Source: Halalkalicoccus subterraneus (GTDB lineage Archaea > Halobacteriota > Halobacteria > Halobacteriales > Halalkalicoccaceae). From it: a stretch of 64,000 bases of DNA. The stretch covers positions 1 through 64,000 of the forward strand of contig NZ_RDQG01000078.1 of NCBI RefSeq assembly GCF_003697815.1. Reading direction: 5' to 3'. How positions within the stretch are numbered: the stretch's first letter is position 1; every line of letters starts with the position of its first letter. The position numbers were made by a program, and so were the translations under genes. This document shows positions 26,814 through 35,529 of the stretch, piece by piece. The notes under the pieces were generated by a model. It did no database searches. It had not been told where the DNA came from and was given only the letters and a program-made list of their open reading frames with translations.

Positions 26814-27646
26814 GTCGTTCGCTGGATCCCGTTCTGTTCGAGTAGTTGTTCGGTTATCGTAGTCGTCCAGCGGATCTGTGTCTCGAGATCAAGCAGGAAA
26901 TCAGTCGACTCAACGAGAAAGCTTGTACTATCTAACTCATGCTGGACCTTCTGAATAAGCAACCCGGAACCCCGATTGATATCACGAATGTCCACTCTGG
27001 TGAATCGATGAAATCGCATCGTCTGCGGCACGTGATTCTCGTTCATATAGTCAATAACGTATTCTGCGGTATCGGTTGCTTGTTTTCTCTCTCCCTGTGC
27101 GTTCGCCGTGAGGATCACTTGCCCAATCCACCGATGATGAGGGTTGAACAGCCCGCGAGACCGATGTAGATCGATCACAACGTCCGGGTCGGCGTCCTTG
27201 ACGACCCTCCAAATCGCGCGAGCGAGGGCGCTTTCCGGTTCCTGGCCGCTGGGAAATAATCGGTTGAGGTCGCCGTCCGGCCCTCGGCGGTTGTTTTGTT
27301 CGATTGCAGCGATATTGGCAAGCGGGATCACGATCAATCGTCCTGTGTCGATCTCCCAGTTCGTGATGTTAGCCGCAGCTCGATAGCCGTTGATCTCGTT
27401 GCCATGCATCCCGCCGAGGATTACCGCCGTCGGCCCCTCCTCGGCGCCGGTGATTTCGTAGACCCCAGTCTCGTGGTTGGTCCCTTCCATAATAATCCCG
27501 ATGAGTCGATCTTGATTGAGCGCGTTTTTAGCACGGGCAAGTGAGCGATCCGGAGAGCGGTGGATTGATCGGAGCGCCGCCACACTGGCAATCAATGCGC
27601 CAGTAAGGGCGGTCGCTCCAGAGGGGAGGAGGGTTCGTCGTCTCAC
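26810..27646 (-). CDS. Succinylglutamate desuccinylase/aspartoacylase-like (M14) hydrolase
   Basis: A 278-residue zinc hydrolase. The N-terminus 'MRRRTLLPSGATALTGALIA' looks like a Tat or Sec signal. Zinc ligands are visible as 'GGMHGNEINGY' (HxxE) and 'DLHRSRG', with the substrate-binding 'RGPDGDLNRLFP' typical of AstE/ASPA-type enzymes. They cleave N-acyl groups from amino acids or act as carboxypeptidases. The substrate is unknown. The start is GTG at 27646. Exported location would set it apart from the cytosolic AstE of arginine breakdown. Confidence 0.82.
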   Translation of the reverse strand: MRRRTLLPSGATALTGALIASVAALRSIHRSPDRSLARAKNALNQDRLIGIIMEGTNHETGVYEITGAEEGPTAVILGGMHGNEINGYRAAANITNWEIDTGRLIVIPLANIAAIEQNNRRGPDGDLNRLFPSGQEPESALARAIWRVVKDADPDVVIDLHRSRGLFNPHHRWIGQVILTANAQGERKQATDTAEYVIDYMNENHVPQTMRFHRFTRVDIRDINRGSGLLIQKVQHELDSTSFLVESTDFLLDLETQIRWTTTITEQLLEQNGIQRTT

Positions 27647-28226
27647 TAGTAGATACTCCAGTGTGAGCTACAATAAGACTCCGGTCGTTCAGTCCTCATT
27701 GTTTGCTCGAAACAGATAGTAGCACCAATAGAAGTTCAGTCTCCCCAGACAACCGTTGTCGGGAGTGGGACCTCTCAGGAGGGTCCCTGGCTAGAGCCGT
27801 CACCAGCCGTTAAAGGGCGTACCCGCTAGTAGCAGAATATACGATGCGGGACCTTTCAGACGAGCGATGGGGTTAACGGCTGATCGCGGCCAGCGGGATA
27901 TGGAGATTACTGACGTTCAGACGACGATGGTTGCGGGAACTACTGTGGACTAGGAGAAGAGGCTGTGCCCGGGGTGGGGGTCGTGAGTTGTACCCCTTCG
28001 TGTTGCCCTGTTGTCAGTACATCACGATTTCAGCACGGCCGGGTCACCGAGCGAGTCATCTTAAGGGCGAAGCGGAGCAAACTCGAATGGAACGAACGAA
28101 GTGGGACCGGGACTAGGACTGACGGCACGCCGAACACAAACATGACTGCCATCCTGAATACGAACGATAATACTCGATCTAGCGGTCGAGCAAACCCTTT
28201 TCGCAGTGCCTCCCTAAATGTAGGAT
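27647..28226. other. Intergenic stretch with inverted repeat and a gene-start remnant
   Basis: CAGCCGTTAA (27804-27813) and TTAACGGCTG (27873-27882) form a 10-bp inverted repeat 59 bases apart. At 27901 a frame reads MEITDVQTTMVAG and soon stops. This looks like the N-terminus of an enolase-superfamily (mandelate racemase-like) gene cut off after 17 codons. Both are weak observations. Confidence 0.35.
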
Positions 28227-29345
28227 ATGATTCCCCTCGTCCCGGTGCAGGCGACACTCACGCTCACGTTCGTCGCATTGTTACTCCTCTTTCTCGCCAT
28301 CGTGACCGTCTGGCAGATGGTCGAGATCGTCGACGCGACCGAGAAACGCGCCCTGACGGTCTTCGGCGAGTACCGCAAACTCCTCGAACCAGGGATCCAC
28401 TTCGTCCCGCCGTTCGTTTCGGCGACCCATCACTTCGACATGCGGACTCAGACGCTCGACGTGCCGAGCCAAGAGGCGATCACGATCGACAACTCGCCGG
28501 TGACCGCGGACGCCGTCGTCTACATCCGCGTGATGGACGCCAAACGTGCGTTCCTCGAAGTCGACGATTACAAGCGGGCCGTCTCGAATCTCGCCCAGAC
28601 GACGCTGCGGGCCGTCATTGGGGGTATGGAACTCGATGACACGCTTAGTCGACGTGAACAGATCAACGCACGGATTCGCGAGGAACTCGACGAACCGACC
28701 GACGAGTGGGGGATCCGCGTCGAGTCCGTCGAGGTCCGCGAGGTCACGCCGTCCCAAGGTGTAAAGGGTGCCATGGAGCAACAGACCTCGGCGGAGCGAA
28801 AGCGCCGCGCGATGATCCTGGAAGCCCAAGGTGAACGCCGTTCGGCCGTCGAGACCGCCGAGGGGGACAAGCAATCGAACATCATCCGCGCACAGGGTGA
28901 GAAACAGAGCCAAATCCTCGAGGCCCAGGGTGATGCCGTCTCGACCGTGTTGCGCGCGAAATCCGCCGAATCGATGGGCGAACGCGCGGTCATCGAGAAG
29001 GGGATGGAAACGCTCGAGTCGATCGGCCAGGGCGAGTCGACCACGTTCGTCCTTCCCCAGGAGCTGACCTCGCTGGTCGGCCGGTACGGCAAGCACCTCA
29101 CGGGTAGCGACACCAAGATCACCGAAGAACAACTCGACAGCCTCGACTTCGACGAGGAAACCCGCGAACTGCTTGGACTCGACGACATCACCGAAATGAT
29201 CGCTGGGATTGAGGAGGAGGCACAACCGGATCTCGAGGCAATGGAACGGGAGGCAGACGCGATCAAGCAGGGCAGGGATGTCGACTCCGAATCCGATGAC
29301 GATGTCGACGTGTCGGAAACCGAAGCCGAATACGAAATGGAGTAG
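28227..29345 (+). CDS. SPFH/stomatin-prohibitin family protein
   Basis: A 372-residue protein: one N-terminal membrane helix (10-30), then an SPFH/band-7 domain ('EKRALTVFGEYRKLLEPGIH' to about residue 190), then an alanine/glutamate-rich helical region with repeated 'EAQGERRSA', 'RAQGEKQSQ' and 'EAQGDAVST' units, and a very acidic tail. It makes oligomeric membrane scaffolds. GC content is clearly higher than in the flanking AT-rich DNA. It is a single gene without an NfeD partner beside it. Confidence 0.93.
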   Translation: MIPLVPVQATLTLTFVALLLLFLAIVTVWQMVEIVDATEKRALTVFGEYRKLLEPGIHFVPPFVSATHHFDMRTQTLDVPSQEAITIDNSPVTADAVVYIRVMDAKRAFLEVDDYKRAVSNLAQTTLRAVIGGMELDDTLSRREQINARIREELDEPTDEWGIRVESVEVREVTPSQGVKGAMEQQTSAERKRRAMILEAQGERRSAVETAEGDKQSNIIRAQGEKQSQILEAQGDAVSTVLRAKSAESMGERAVIEKGMETLESIGQGESTTFVLPQELTSLVGRYGKHLTGSDTKITEEQLDSLDFDEETRELLGLDDITEMIAGIEEEAQPDLEAMEREADAIKQGRDVDSESDDDVDVSETEAEYEME

Positions 29346-29492
29346 TATTGAGCGAGCGCCAGCGAGTGGGATATGCAACGTGACTTATTTGGTCGTCTAC
29401 CCTCGTCGCTCGTGTTTGTTCGTCTGTGAGATATGCTGATGAGCCCGAATTGTGTTGATTGGTTGGTGTCGGTGTTGTGGAAGTATGGCAGG

Positions 29493-30500
29493 TTAGATAC
29501 CTTGAACGGTCTCGATGATACCGACTGATTCGAGAGTCATCCAGAGGAGAAACAGCCCATACAGTCCCAGAAAGCCGGAGGCCTCGAGGTTCGTGAGTTC
29601 GAGATCAGTACGGATGAAGACAATGAACACGAGCGTCGCGAATGCGAGGAACCCCATCGTCGGGATTGCAACGAGGAAATTGATGGTCGCTGTCCCGGAC
29701 AGAATGACGCCGACGGGAATGGCGACGAGGAGATTGAACGTGTTGCTCCCGAGAACGTTCGTGAGGCTGGTGACGCTGTCGTCGTTTTGAGCGGCGCGCA
29801 CGCTTACGAACGCATCCGGGAGGCTCGTCCCAGCAGCAATGACGGTCAGTCCCCACAGGAAACTCGGCGTACCGAAGAGAGCGCCGAGTGAGAGGGCGGC
29901 GCGAACGATCAGTTCAACGCCGACAGCGATGATCAAGAGTCCCACCGCGAGGAGTCCCCATTCTCGACGCGGTCGCACGTCGATGGAGTCGTCCCCAACG
30001 TGTCCACTGGCATCCTGCTGGTGAAGGAAGATGTAGATCCCGTACGTCGCGAGGGGAAAGATCGCCAACGCTGGTGTCAGGATCGCAGCCTCGTTCGTTC
30101 CGCCCGGAACGTATGTCGCACCGAGTGCGAACATGATGAACAGAACGAGAACGCTGATAATGTAGAATTGGCCGTCTTTATGAACGATATCGCGAGTTGC
30201 CTCGAGGTTCTCGCTGGCGAATGCCGAGAAGGCTGGAATGACGAGGAGGTTAAAGATGGCGCTGCCAACGATCGCTCCGACACCGAGGGAGAACTCCCCG
30301 TGGACGACTGTACTGATAACGATCGAACTGATCTCAGGGAAACTCGACCCAACTGCGACAACGATGGCACCATGGACAGCGACCGGCAAGCCATAGTGCT
30401 TGCTGAGGCGCTCAGCGGCTCGCTCGAAGTACTGACTTCCCTTCCAGATGATGAGCACTGCAACCACCACGAGGAGGAGCGAGACGAGCAGGCCCGGCAT
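29493..30500 (-). CDS. Sodium/calcium exchanger-family antiporter
   Basis: A 335-residue CaCA-family protein with ten to eleven helices in two inverted repeats. The alpha motifs are 'VAVGSSFPEISSIVISTVVH' (helices 2-3) and 'VIAAGTSLPDAFVSVRAAQN' (helices 7-8), holding the ion-binding Glu/Asp residues. It exchanges Na+ for Ca2+ or a related cation across the membrane. In the first repeat the usual GTSxPE reads GSSFPE; this is a common variant. Monocistronic. Confidence 0.9.
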   Translation of the reverse strand: MPGLLVSLLLVVVAVLIIWKGSQYFERAAERLSKHYGLPVAVHGAIVVAVGSSFPEISSIVISTVVHGEFSLGVGAIVGSAIFNLLVIPAFSAFASENLEATRDIVHKDGQFYIISVLVLFIMFALGATYVPGGTNEAAILTPALAIFPLATYGIYIFLHQQDASGHVGDDSIDVRPRREWGLLAVGLLIIAVGVELIVRAALSLGALFGTPSFLWGLTVIAAGTSLPDAFVSVRAAQNDDSVTSLTNVLGSNTFNLLVAIPVGVILSGTATINFLVAIPTMGFLAFATLVFIVFIRTDLELTNLEASGFLGLYGLFLLWMTLESVGIIETVQGI

Positions 30501-30931
30501 CGACTATCCGTTCTCTATATATCGGTAAAAGTTGTTTCATACAGCTGTACTGGGCTTCGGGTCGGTAGGCCTCATCAGTGAGAGCGTCAATTCGAGCTCA
30601 CCGGAGTCGTTTCCTTGTCCGGGGGTCTTGCAGAACCCTCAGAGTCACCGATTAGGATGATACGTTTCTTTGCATGACTGAGGGAGACATCGAACTGGTA
30701 TCAACTCTCATCCGGTCGGTGACCGTTACTGATATCGAAAGACCGGCGATACAATCGGATCACGTCCATTAGCGTCGCAAGTAGAAGAGACTAGCAAATC
30801 TAATAATACCATGACAATTGACGAAATCCGTTTCACCACGACAAAATTGCTGTCCACGTTCGCTCGACTACTGCAGGCAAGCAGCTTTAATATTTGAGAG
30901 AGCAATTATAAGAGAGGGAGGGAAAAAAGAA
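30501..30931. other. Intergenic stretch
   Basis: Nothing gene-like. A purine-rich 'gagagagggagggaaaaaag' just before 30932 provides a ribosome-binding site for the small zinc-ribbon gene. Confidence 0.4.
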
Positions 30932-31078
30932 ATGACATACGATGCGCGAAATCCTCATCAAGAACCATGGCTCTACGCATGCCAGCGTTGTGGTGCTCCA
31001 TATAAAGAGAAGCTAGCGTTTTGCCGCGAGTGCAATGAGGCCACAATTGTTCCTATTACAGAGATTGTTCGCGAGTGA
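30932..31078 (+). CDS. Very small zinc-ribbon protein
   Basis: A 48-residue protein: MTYDARNPHQEPWL, then 'YACQRCGAPYKEKLAFCREC' with two CxxC pairs spaced for one zinc, then a short acidic tail. The ATG at 30932 follows a strong GGGAGGG site; the frame further upstream is AT-rich and unlikely. Such mini zinc ribbons are frequent in haloarchaea and mostly uncharacterised. Confidence 0.7.
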   Translation: MTYDARNPHQEPWLYACQRCGAPYKEKLAFCRECNEATIVPITEIVRE

Positions 31079-31159
31079 GATTCATTCGTCTGAATCGCAT
31101 TCTACCTGAGATGTTCAATGACAGATATTGTATGATAAATTTACTTGAAAGCGGGCAGT

Positions 31160-31170
31160 GTTGCACAAGG
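31160..31170. repeat. Half of the dispersed hairpin repeat
   Basis: GTTGCACAAGG matches the right arm exactly. No CCTTGTGCAAC arm is found within 60 bp on the left. It is probably a remnant of a sixth copy. Confidence 0.45.
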
Positions 31171-31337
31171 CTACGTCTGAATGCTCACACTGTGGTGTGA
31201 TATGCGTCCGAAAATAAAGTCAGAGAAATCGTTTTTATCCCCTACACCAAGGTAAGGCTGTTCGGAGTTGTCACTAAGAGAGGAGGGCATGCCCGGGGTA
31301 GTTATCGAAGGCTATGCTCCTTCCTGTTGACTCGGTA

Positions 31338-31562
31338 TTAGGTCATCACGCTCTCTATGAGGGGTTGGTCGGTTTCCCGATCACAACGATCGTGATATCG
31401 GTCGGCCGCATTTTCGCCGATAACGACGAGCTTCTTCCCGCGACGTTTCGTCTACTCAACCTCGTTGTTCCCCAGTTTCTCGAGGATGTCCATGACATGG
31501 GCCACTGTTTGCGTGTGGGGTAGATCAGCGTGCTCAAACAGCCAAATCGCGACGAATATCAT
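31338..31562 (-). pseudogene. Remnant of an unidentified gene with in-frame stop
   Basis: On the minus strand one frame reads 'MIFVAIWLFEHADLPHTQTV' and 'MDILEKLGNNEVE', meets TAG at 31452-31454, then continues in the same frame 'RGKKLVVIGENAADRYHDR' to a stop at 31338. Upstream the frame stays open ('LSVQLLEL'). The sequence is protein-like but I do not recognise it. It may be part of a transposase or membrane-associated protein. Confidence 0.3.
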
Positions 31563-31947
31563 GAGTTCAAGCAGCTGGACGGACAAGAGATAACGCGACC
31601 AGACGACACGACACCACATTCGAAGTATGTAGCTGCCAGACAGGGGCTATAAGCGAATTCATAGCTGACGACGGGTCGTATCGTGGCTGCCAGTAGCGAC
31701 GGAAGAGAGCGATTCACTACGTCTATTGAACGGATTTGCTTCCTAGGAACAATAACTACGGAGTACGTCTCATGGTCCGCGGTCATCATCAAACAGGAAT
31801 TTGTGACTCTGGTGAGATCGTCCAGAGACGAACTAATCGAGATATCCAGCGCTACAGATGGAGAAGACGGTACCAAACCGACTAGTCTACCTCTCTGGTA
31901 GTTATCGGAGACGCCGTACTGAAGACAGTTCCCCCGATACGTCACTT
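31563..31947. other. Intergenic stretch before the PLP enzyme gene
   Basis: No convincing gene. The reading frame of the PLP enzyme is open from 31858, but the part before 31948 is not family-like. Confidence 0.35.
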
Positions 31948-33132
31948 ATGACACGAGACGATGACCAAGTCAACCGGAACCGATTCGCGACTATCGCTGT
32001 CGGCGCAGCTGAGAACACACCACGTTTCAACCACGGTAGCACGAATGATGTCGTCGCGCCCATCCACCTCTCGAGCACTTTCGAGTGGAGTGGCAGAGAC
32101 ACTACCAACGAACACGAATACTCGCGCGAGAGCAATCCGACACGGGCAGCCCTCGAAAAGCAGGTAGCCCGCCTCGAAGGCGGCGAGCATGGCCTGGCGC
32201 TTGCCTCGGGGATGGCCGCTATCTCGACGACGATGCTATCACTGGTCCCGCCGGGAGGTCACCTCGTTTCGTCGGATTCCATCTATGGCGGGACTGAGAA
32301 ACTCCTCACGAAACTGGTCGCCGGTCACCTCGGTATCGACGTCGAATTCGTCGACGCTCGCGAGCCCGAAAACATTGCCACGGCCGTCGATTCAGATACT
32401 GACTTGATCTGGGCGGAGACACCGACGAACCCGCTGATGCGGCTGTGTGATATCCGCTCGATAGCAGACATCGCCAACGATCACGGCGTTCCGTTCGGGG
32501 TCGACAACACCTTCGCAAGCCCGTATTTTCAGGCCCCACTCGAACTGGGTGCCGATATCGTCGTTCACAGTACTACCAAGTACCTCAACGGCCACTCGGA
32601 TTCGATCGGTGGAGCCGTCATCACCGACGACGACGAGATCTTCGAGAAACTGGCATTTTCCCAGCGGATTGGGCTCGGGAACGTGCTTTCGCCCTTTGAC
32701 TGTTATCTCGTCGCACGAGGCATCAAAACGCTGCCAGCACGGATGAAACACCACCAAGAGAACACGATGGCGGTCGCTCGTCTCCTCAAGGGCCACGACC
32801 GAATCACCCGGGTCCACTATCCGGGCCTCGAGAGCCATCCCCAACACGACCTCGCAGCCGAACAGATGTCGGGGTACAGCGGGATGCTGTCCTTCGAGTT
32901 CGACGGTTCGCTCACCGAAATCGAGGCGTTCGTTGAAGGGCTCACGGTATTCACCCCCGGGACCAGTCTGGGTGGCGTTGAAAGTCTCGTTGAGGTGCCG
33001 TCGCTAATGAACCCCGATCAGGTCAACAACGAATCGGCCACTACGGACATTCCCGAGACCTTGGTCCGGTTGTCAGTCGGCATCGAAGACAGCGACGATC
33101 TCTGTGAGGACCTCCGGTCAGCGCTCCCGTAG
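31948..33132 (+). CDS. Cystathionine gamma-synthase/lyase-family PLP enzyme
   Basis: A 394-residue Cys/Met-metabolism PLP enzyme. It shows 'HLSSTFEW', 'YSRESNPTRAALEKQVARLE', 'LASGMAAISTTMLSLVPPGG', 'DNTFASPYFQAPLELGADIV' and the PLP-binding lysine in 'HSTTKYLNGHSD', ending 'PETLVRLSVGIED'. All active-site features are in place. It could be a cystathionine gamma-synthase, gamma-lyase or methionine gamma-lyase; sequence alone does not decide. The ATG at 31948 puts the catalytic fold near the N-terminus. It is a single gene, about 7 kb from the sulfur-carrier cluster. Confidence 0.92.
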   Translation: MTRDDDQVNRNRFATIAVGAAENTPRFNHGSTNDVVAPIHLSSTFEWSGRDTTNEHEYSRESNPTRAALEKQVARLEGGEHGLALASGMAAISTTMLSLVPPGGHLVSSDSIYGGTEKLLTKLVAGHLGIDVEFVDAREPENIATAVDSDTDLIWAETPTNPLMRLCDIRSIADIANDHGVPFGVDNTFASPYFQAPLELGADIVVHSTTKYLNGHSDSIGGAVITDDDEIFEKLAFSQRIGLGNVLSPFDCYLVARGIKTLPARMKHHQENTMAVARLLKGHDRITRVHYPGLESHPQHDLAAEQMSGYSGMLSFEFDGSLTEIEAFVEGLTVFTPGTSLGGVESLVEVPSLMNPDQVNNESATTDIPETLVRLSVGIEDSDDLCEDLRSALP

Positions 33133-33509
33133 GCGGACGAATCCCACCCTCCCGACTATCTCGATCCGTAAGCGAGGATACGAATCGCTCCCAAACGAAC
33201 GAGTTGCATTACCAGTAGCGACGTCTTGGAGTACTCCTCCGCGTTCAATAACCGAAGCGACTCTATTTAATGGTGGTCGAATCAGAAGACCCGTTAATGG
33301 TAGCTCCACTCGCTGAACCCGCTGTTCTCGCTGTCGTAAAGGAGACCCTCTATCCGAATCTCAACACTGATTCGGAGCAGTCTGCCGTCACGGAAACCCA
33401 GTTTACGACACCTACGTGGGGCGGGTTGATGTGTATACAGGAGTTGTCTGCTGGCTGTTCAGCAATACGACACCATCAATTTTAATACATAAGTTTATCT
33501 ATAAGAACG
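33133..33509. other. Intergenic stretch
   Basis: Nothing recognised. Composition shifts here from AT-rich to the GC-rich block that follows. Confidence 0.35.
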
Positions 33510-34337
33510 TCATGCGTTGGTCACCCGTGCTTCGAACCCACCTGCATCTAGCAATCGTTCGTACTGCGATTTACTGATTCCCGCCTGGCCGAGTTCCGTT
33601 GTATGAGCGTCACTTCCACCGGTAAGAAGGAGGTCATGGCGTTCGGTCGCCTGCACGTCGAGATCTGAACTGGATGCGATATTCGGACTCGAATACGGAT
33701 AGTAACACTCTACTGCGTCGAGTCGAGACGCCAGTTCGAGTACCGCCTCCGGATCGTCGTAGCGGTAGGGATGGGCGAGACTGACCACCCCACAGGTATC
33801 GGAGAGCAACTCGACACCCGTTTCGAACGAGGGGATCTCGCGTGGCACGTAACAGGGGCGGCCGTCGGCGATGAGTTCGTCGAACGTCTCCTGATACGAG
33901 AGGGCAGTCTGGGGGTGAGAGTCGACCGCACGGGCGATGTGTGGCCGACCGGTGCCGTCGTCGATCCCCATGTCGAGCTCGACCCCCAACTCGCTTTCGA
34001 CCAGGTCCACGATGCGCCTGGCACGGCTTTTTCGATTTTCCTGAAGACGGTCAAGTTCGTCGCAGAGCGCCGGCGATTCGCTCACACCGTATCCGAGCAG
34101 ATCGATCCGCTCGTCCAGCGACGCGACCTCGACGCGCAGTTCGATGCCATGGATGACGTCGATACCGTCGATACGCGTCCGCGGAACGTTCAGCTTCGGG
34201 TGGAGTCGATCGTGATCCGTAATAGCGACGGCGGAGATACCGGCGTCGGCCGCCGCAGCCGGAATCTCGTCAAGCACCAACTCCCCGTCGGAGTTCGTAG
34301 TGTGTACGTGCAGATCCGCATGAATCGAACCCTCCAT
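33510..34337 (-). CDS. PHP-domain phosphoesterase
   Basis: A 275-residue PHP protein with the metal motifs in order: 'DLHVHTTNSDG' (residues 8-18), 'AITDHD' (about 38), 'GIELRVE', 'SLAHPYRY' (about 190) and 'TGGSDAHT' (about 240). This layout is close to YciV/RNase AM-type PHP proteins that dephosphorylate 3',5'-bisphosphate nucleotides or nucleotide 5' ends. Since PAP (3'-phosphoadenosine 5'-phosphate) is the by-product of sulfotransferases, location next to the sulfotransferase operon is suggestive: it could remove PAP. That link is inference. The gene is on the opposite strand to the operon. Confidence 0.85.
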   Translation of the reverse strand: MEGSIHADLHVHTTNSDGELVLDEIPAAAADAGISAVAITDHDRLHPKLNVPRTRIDGIDVIHGIELRVEVASLDERIDLLGYGVSESPALCDELDRLQENRKSRARRIVDLVESELGVELDMGIDDGTGRPHIARAVDSHPQTALSYQETFDELIADGRPCYVPREIPSFETGVELLSDTCGVVSLAHPYRYDDPEAVLELASRLDAVECYYPYSSPNIASSSDLDVQATERHDLLLTGGSDAHTTELGQAGISKSQYERLLDAGGFEARVTNA

Positions 34338-34474
34338 ACTTCATGATCCTCGCCGCTCGGGTTAAGTTCACTGCCGTCGGATGCCGTGTGACCTACCGAC
34401 GGGGCCGGAAAGTAGTACGTTGTTTGGCACGGGGCGGTCGATCCGATAGGCGGACGCTCGACGGGATCCGCCGT

Positions 34475-35149
34475 TCAGTTCGAGAGGTAGACCTCCTTGC
34501 GGTCCATGATGTTGCGAACGGTCGCGCGAGTGATATCGGCCCGTCGAGCGACGGATCGCTTGCTCTCGCCGGCCTCGACCTCCTCAATGACGGCCAAGGC
34601 GGTCTCGTAGTCCTCGTTCGGGACAAGGGTGCCGTTTCCGTCGCTGTCGAACCCGAACGGGGGACGCCCGACGTGTTTCCCCTCGGCCCGCGCCGCGGCG
34701 ATACCCTCCTTGGTCCGCCGACTGTTCATCGCCGTTTCGAGTTCCGCGGCGATGCCGAGTGCGCGGAGCATCGTATGGTCGTCCGCATCCTCGGAACCCG
34801 ATGCCGAGGCGCTGATCCGGAGACCGGATTCGACGATGTGGACCGCAACGCCGCGTTCGACGAGTCGCGTGACGCGGTCGTAGAGGTCACGCATGTTCAG
34901 GGCGATCCGCGAGGCATCGCGGACGATCACGCGTTCGATGTCGCCCTTATCGGCGAGGTTGAACAGCTCCTGGTCGCTCGAGGAGGGTGCGTTCCGAGCC
35001 TGTAACGCGGTATCCGACAGTACCATGACCTCTGCCGGATCGAGATTCAGTGCCGTCGTCGCGTAGTCGAGTGCCACCTCCTGCTGTTCCTCCTCCGAGC
35101 CTATCGCCGCCGTATCGCGGATGTAGATGGCCGTCGTTTCGTTGACCAT
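34475..35149 (-). CDS. Resolvase-like DNA-binding protein with degenerate catalytic site
   Basis: A 224-residue serine-recombinase-fold protein: catalytic-type domain about 1-135, E-helix 'TMLRALGIAAELETAMNSRR', linker 'GKHVGRPPFGFDSDGNG', and a C-terminal HTH ('RSVARRADITRATVRNIMDR'). In resolvases the N-terminus reads YxRVSTxxQ with the catalytic serine; here it is 'IYIRDTAAIGSEEEQ', so the serine is replaced by Thr and the DRLxR arginine pair by 'RDASR'. It may thus bind DNA without recombining it. It is divergent from the sulfotransferase operon and could be its regulator, or a leftover of the event that brought the block in. Confidence 0.82.
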   Translation of the reverse strand: MVNETTAIYIRDTAAIGSEEEQQEVALDYATTALNLDPAEVMVLSDTALQARNAPSSSDQELFNLADKGDIERVIVRDASRIALNMRDLYDRVTRLVERGVAVHIVESGLRISASASGSEDADDHTMLRALGIAAELETAMNSRRTKEGIAAARAEGKHVGRPPFGFDSDGNGTLVPNEDYETALAVIEEVEAGESKRSVARRADITRATVRNIMDRKEVYLSN

Positions 35150-35529
35150 TGAGCCGTTCGTCAGAGGATGAGAATTCCGATGTAATGTACCTTACGGGTG
35201 GTCTCGCGCCCACGTACGCTCGATTGGAGCGGAATTCGAACGGCTCTCCGACCCTCATGGCGGAAAGGTAGCTAATTCTACCATGGGAGAAACTCCCCTA
35301 TTTACCCCGAATGTGAAAGCCTTGCGTTTTTCCGGCTTGCAGAAGTGGGTTTATCCAGTCGATCCCTCGCCTGGGGGTAATCGATCCCACGGATGTCGGG
35401 ATACGAGAATCCCCGAGGGAAAAGGGTCGACAAATGAACACGGCTCATGATGAAAGCACAAACGACGGATCCCGGCCGTCAGTTCCGCTGGCATGCCGGC
35501 TCAGAGGGCGAACCGATGGAGGGTGTTCG
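35150..35529. other. Divergent intergenic region upstream of the sulfotransferase operon
   Basis: Promoters for both the resolvase-like gene and the operon should lie here. The sulfotransferase frame is open from an ATG at 35434, but those 32 codons are low-complexity. An ideal GGAGGGTG site precedes the ATG at 35530. Confidence 0.4.

Noticed and set aside
27901-27951. MEITDVQTTMVAG... start of an enolase-superfamily gene
   Set aside because: Only 17 codons, too short to call.
28281-29378. 365-codon frame antisense to the SPFH gene
   Set aside because: Shadow frame in GC-rich DNA; the SPFH protein is complete.
35434-35529. Longer N-terminus for the sulfotransferase
   Set aside because: The extra 32 residues are low-complexity and the ATG at 35530 has a far better ribosome-binding site; kept as an alternative.
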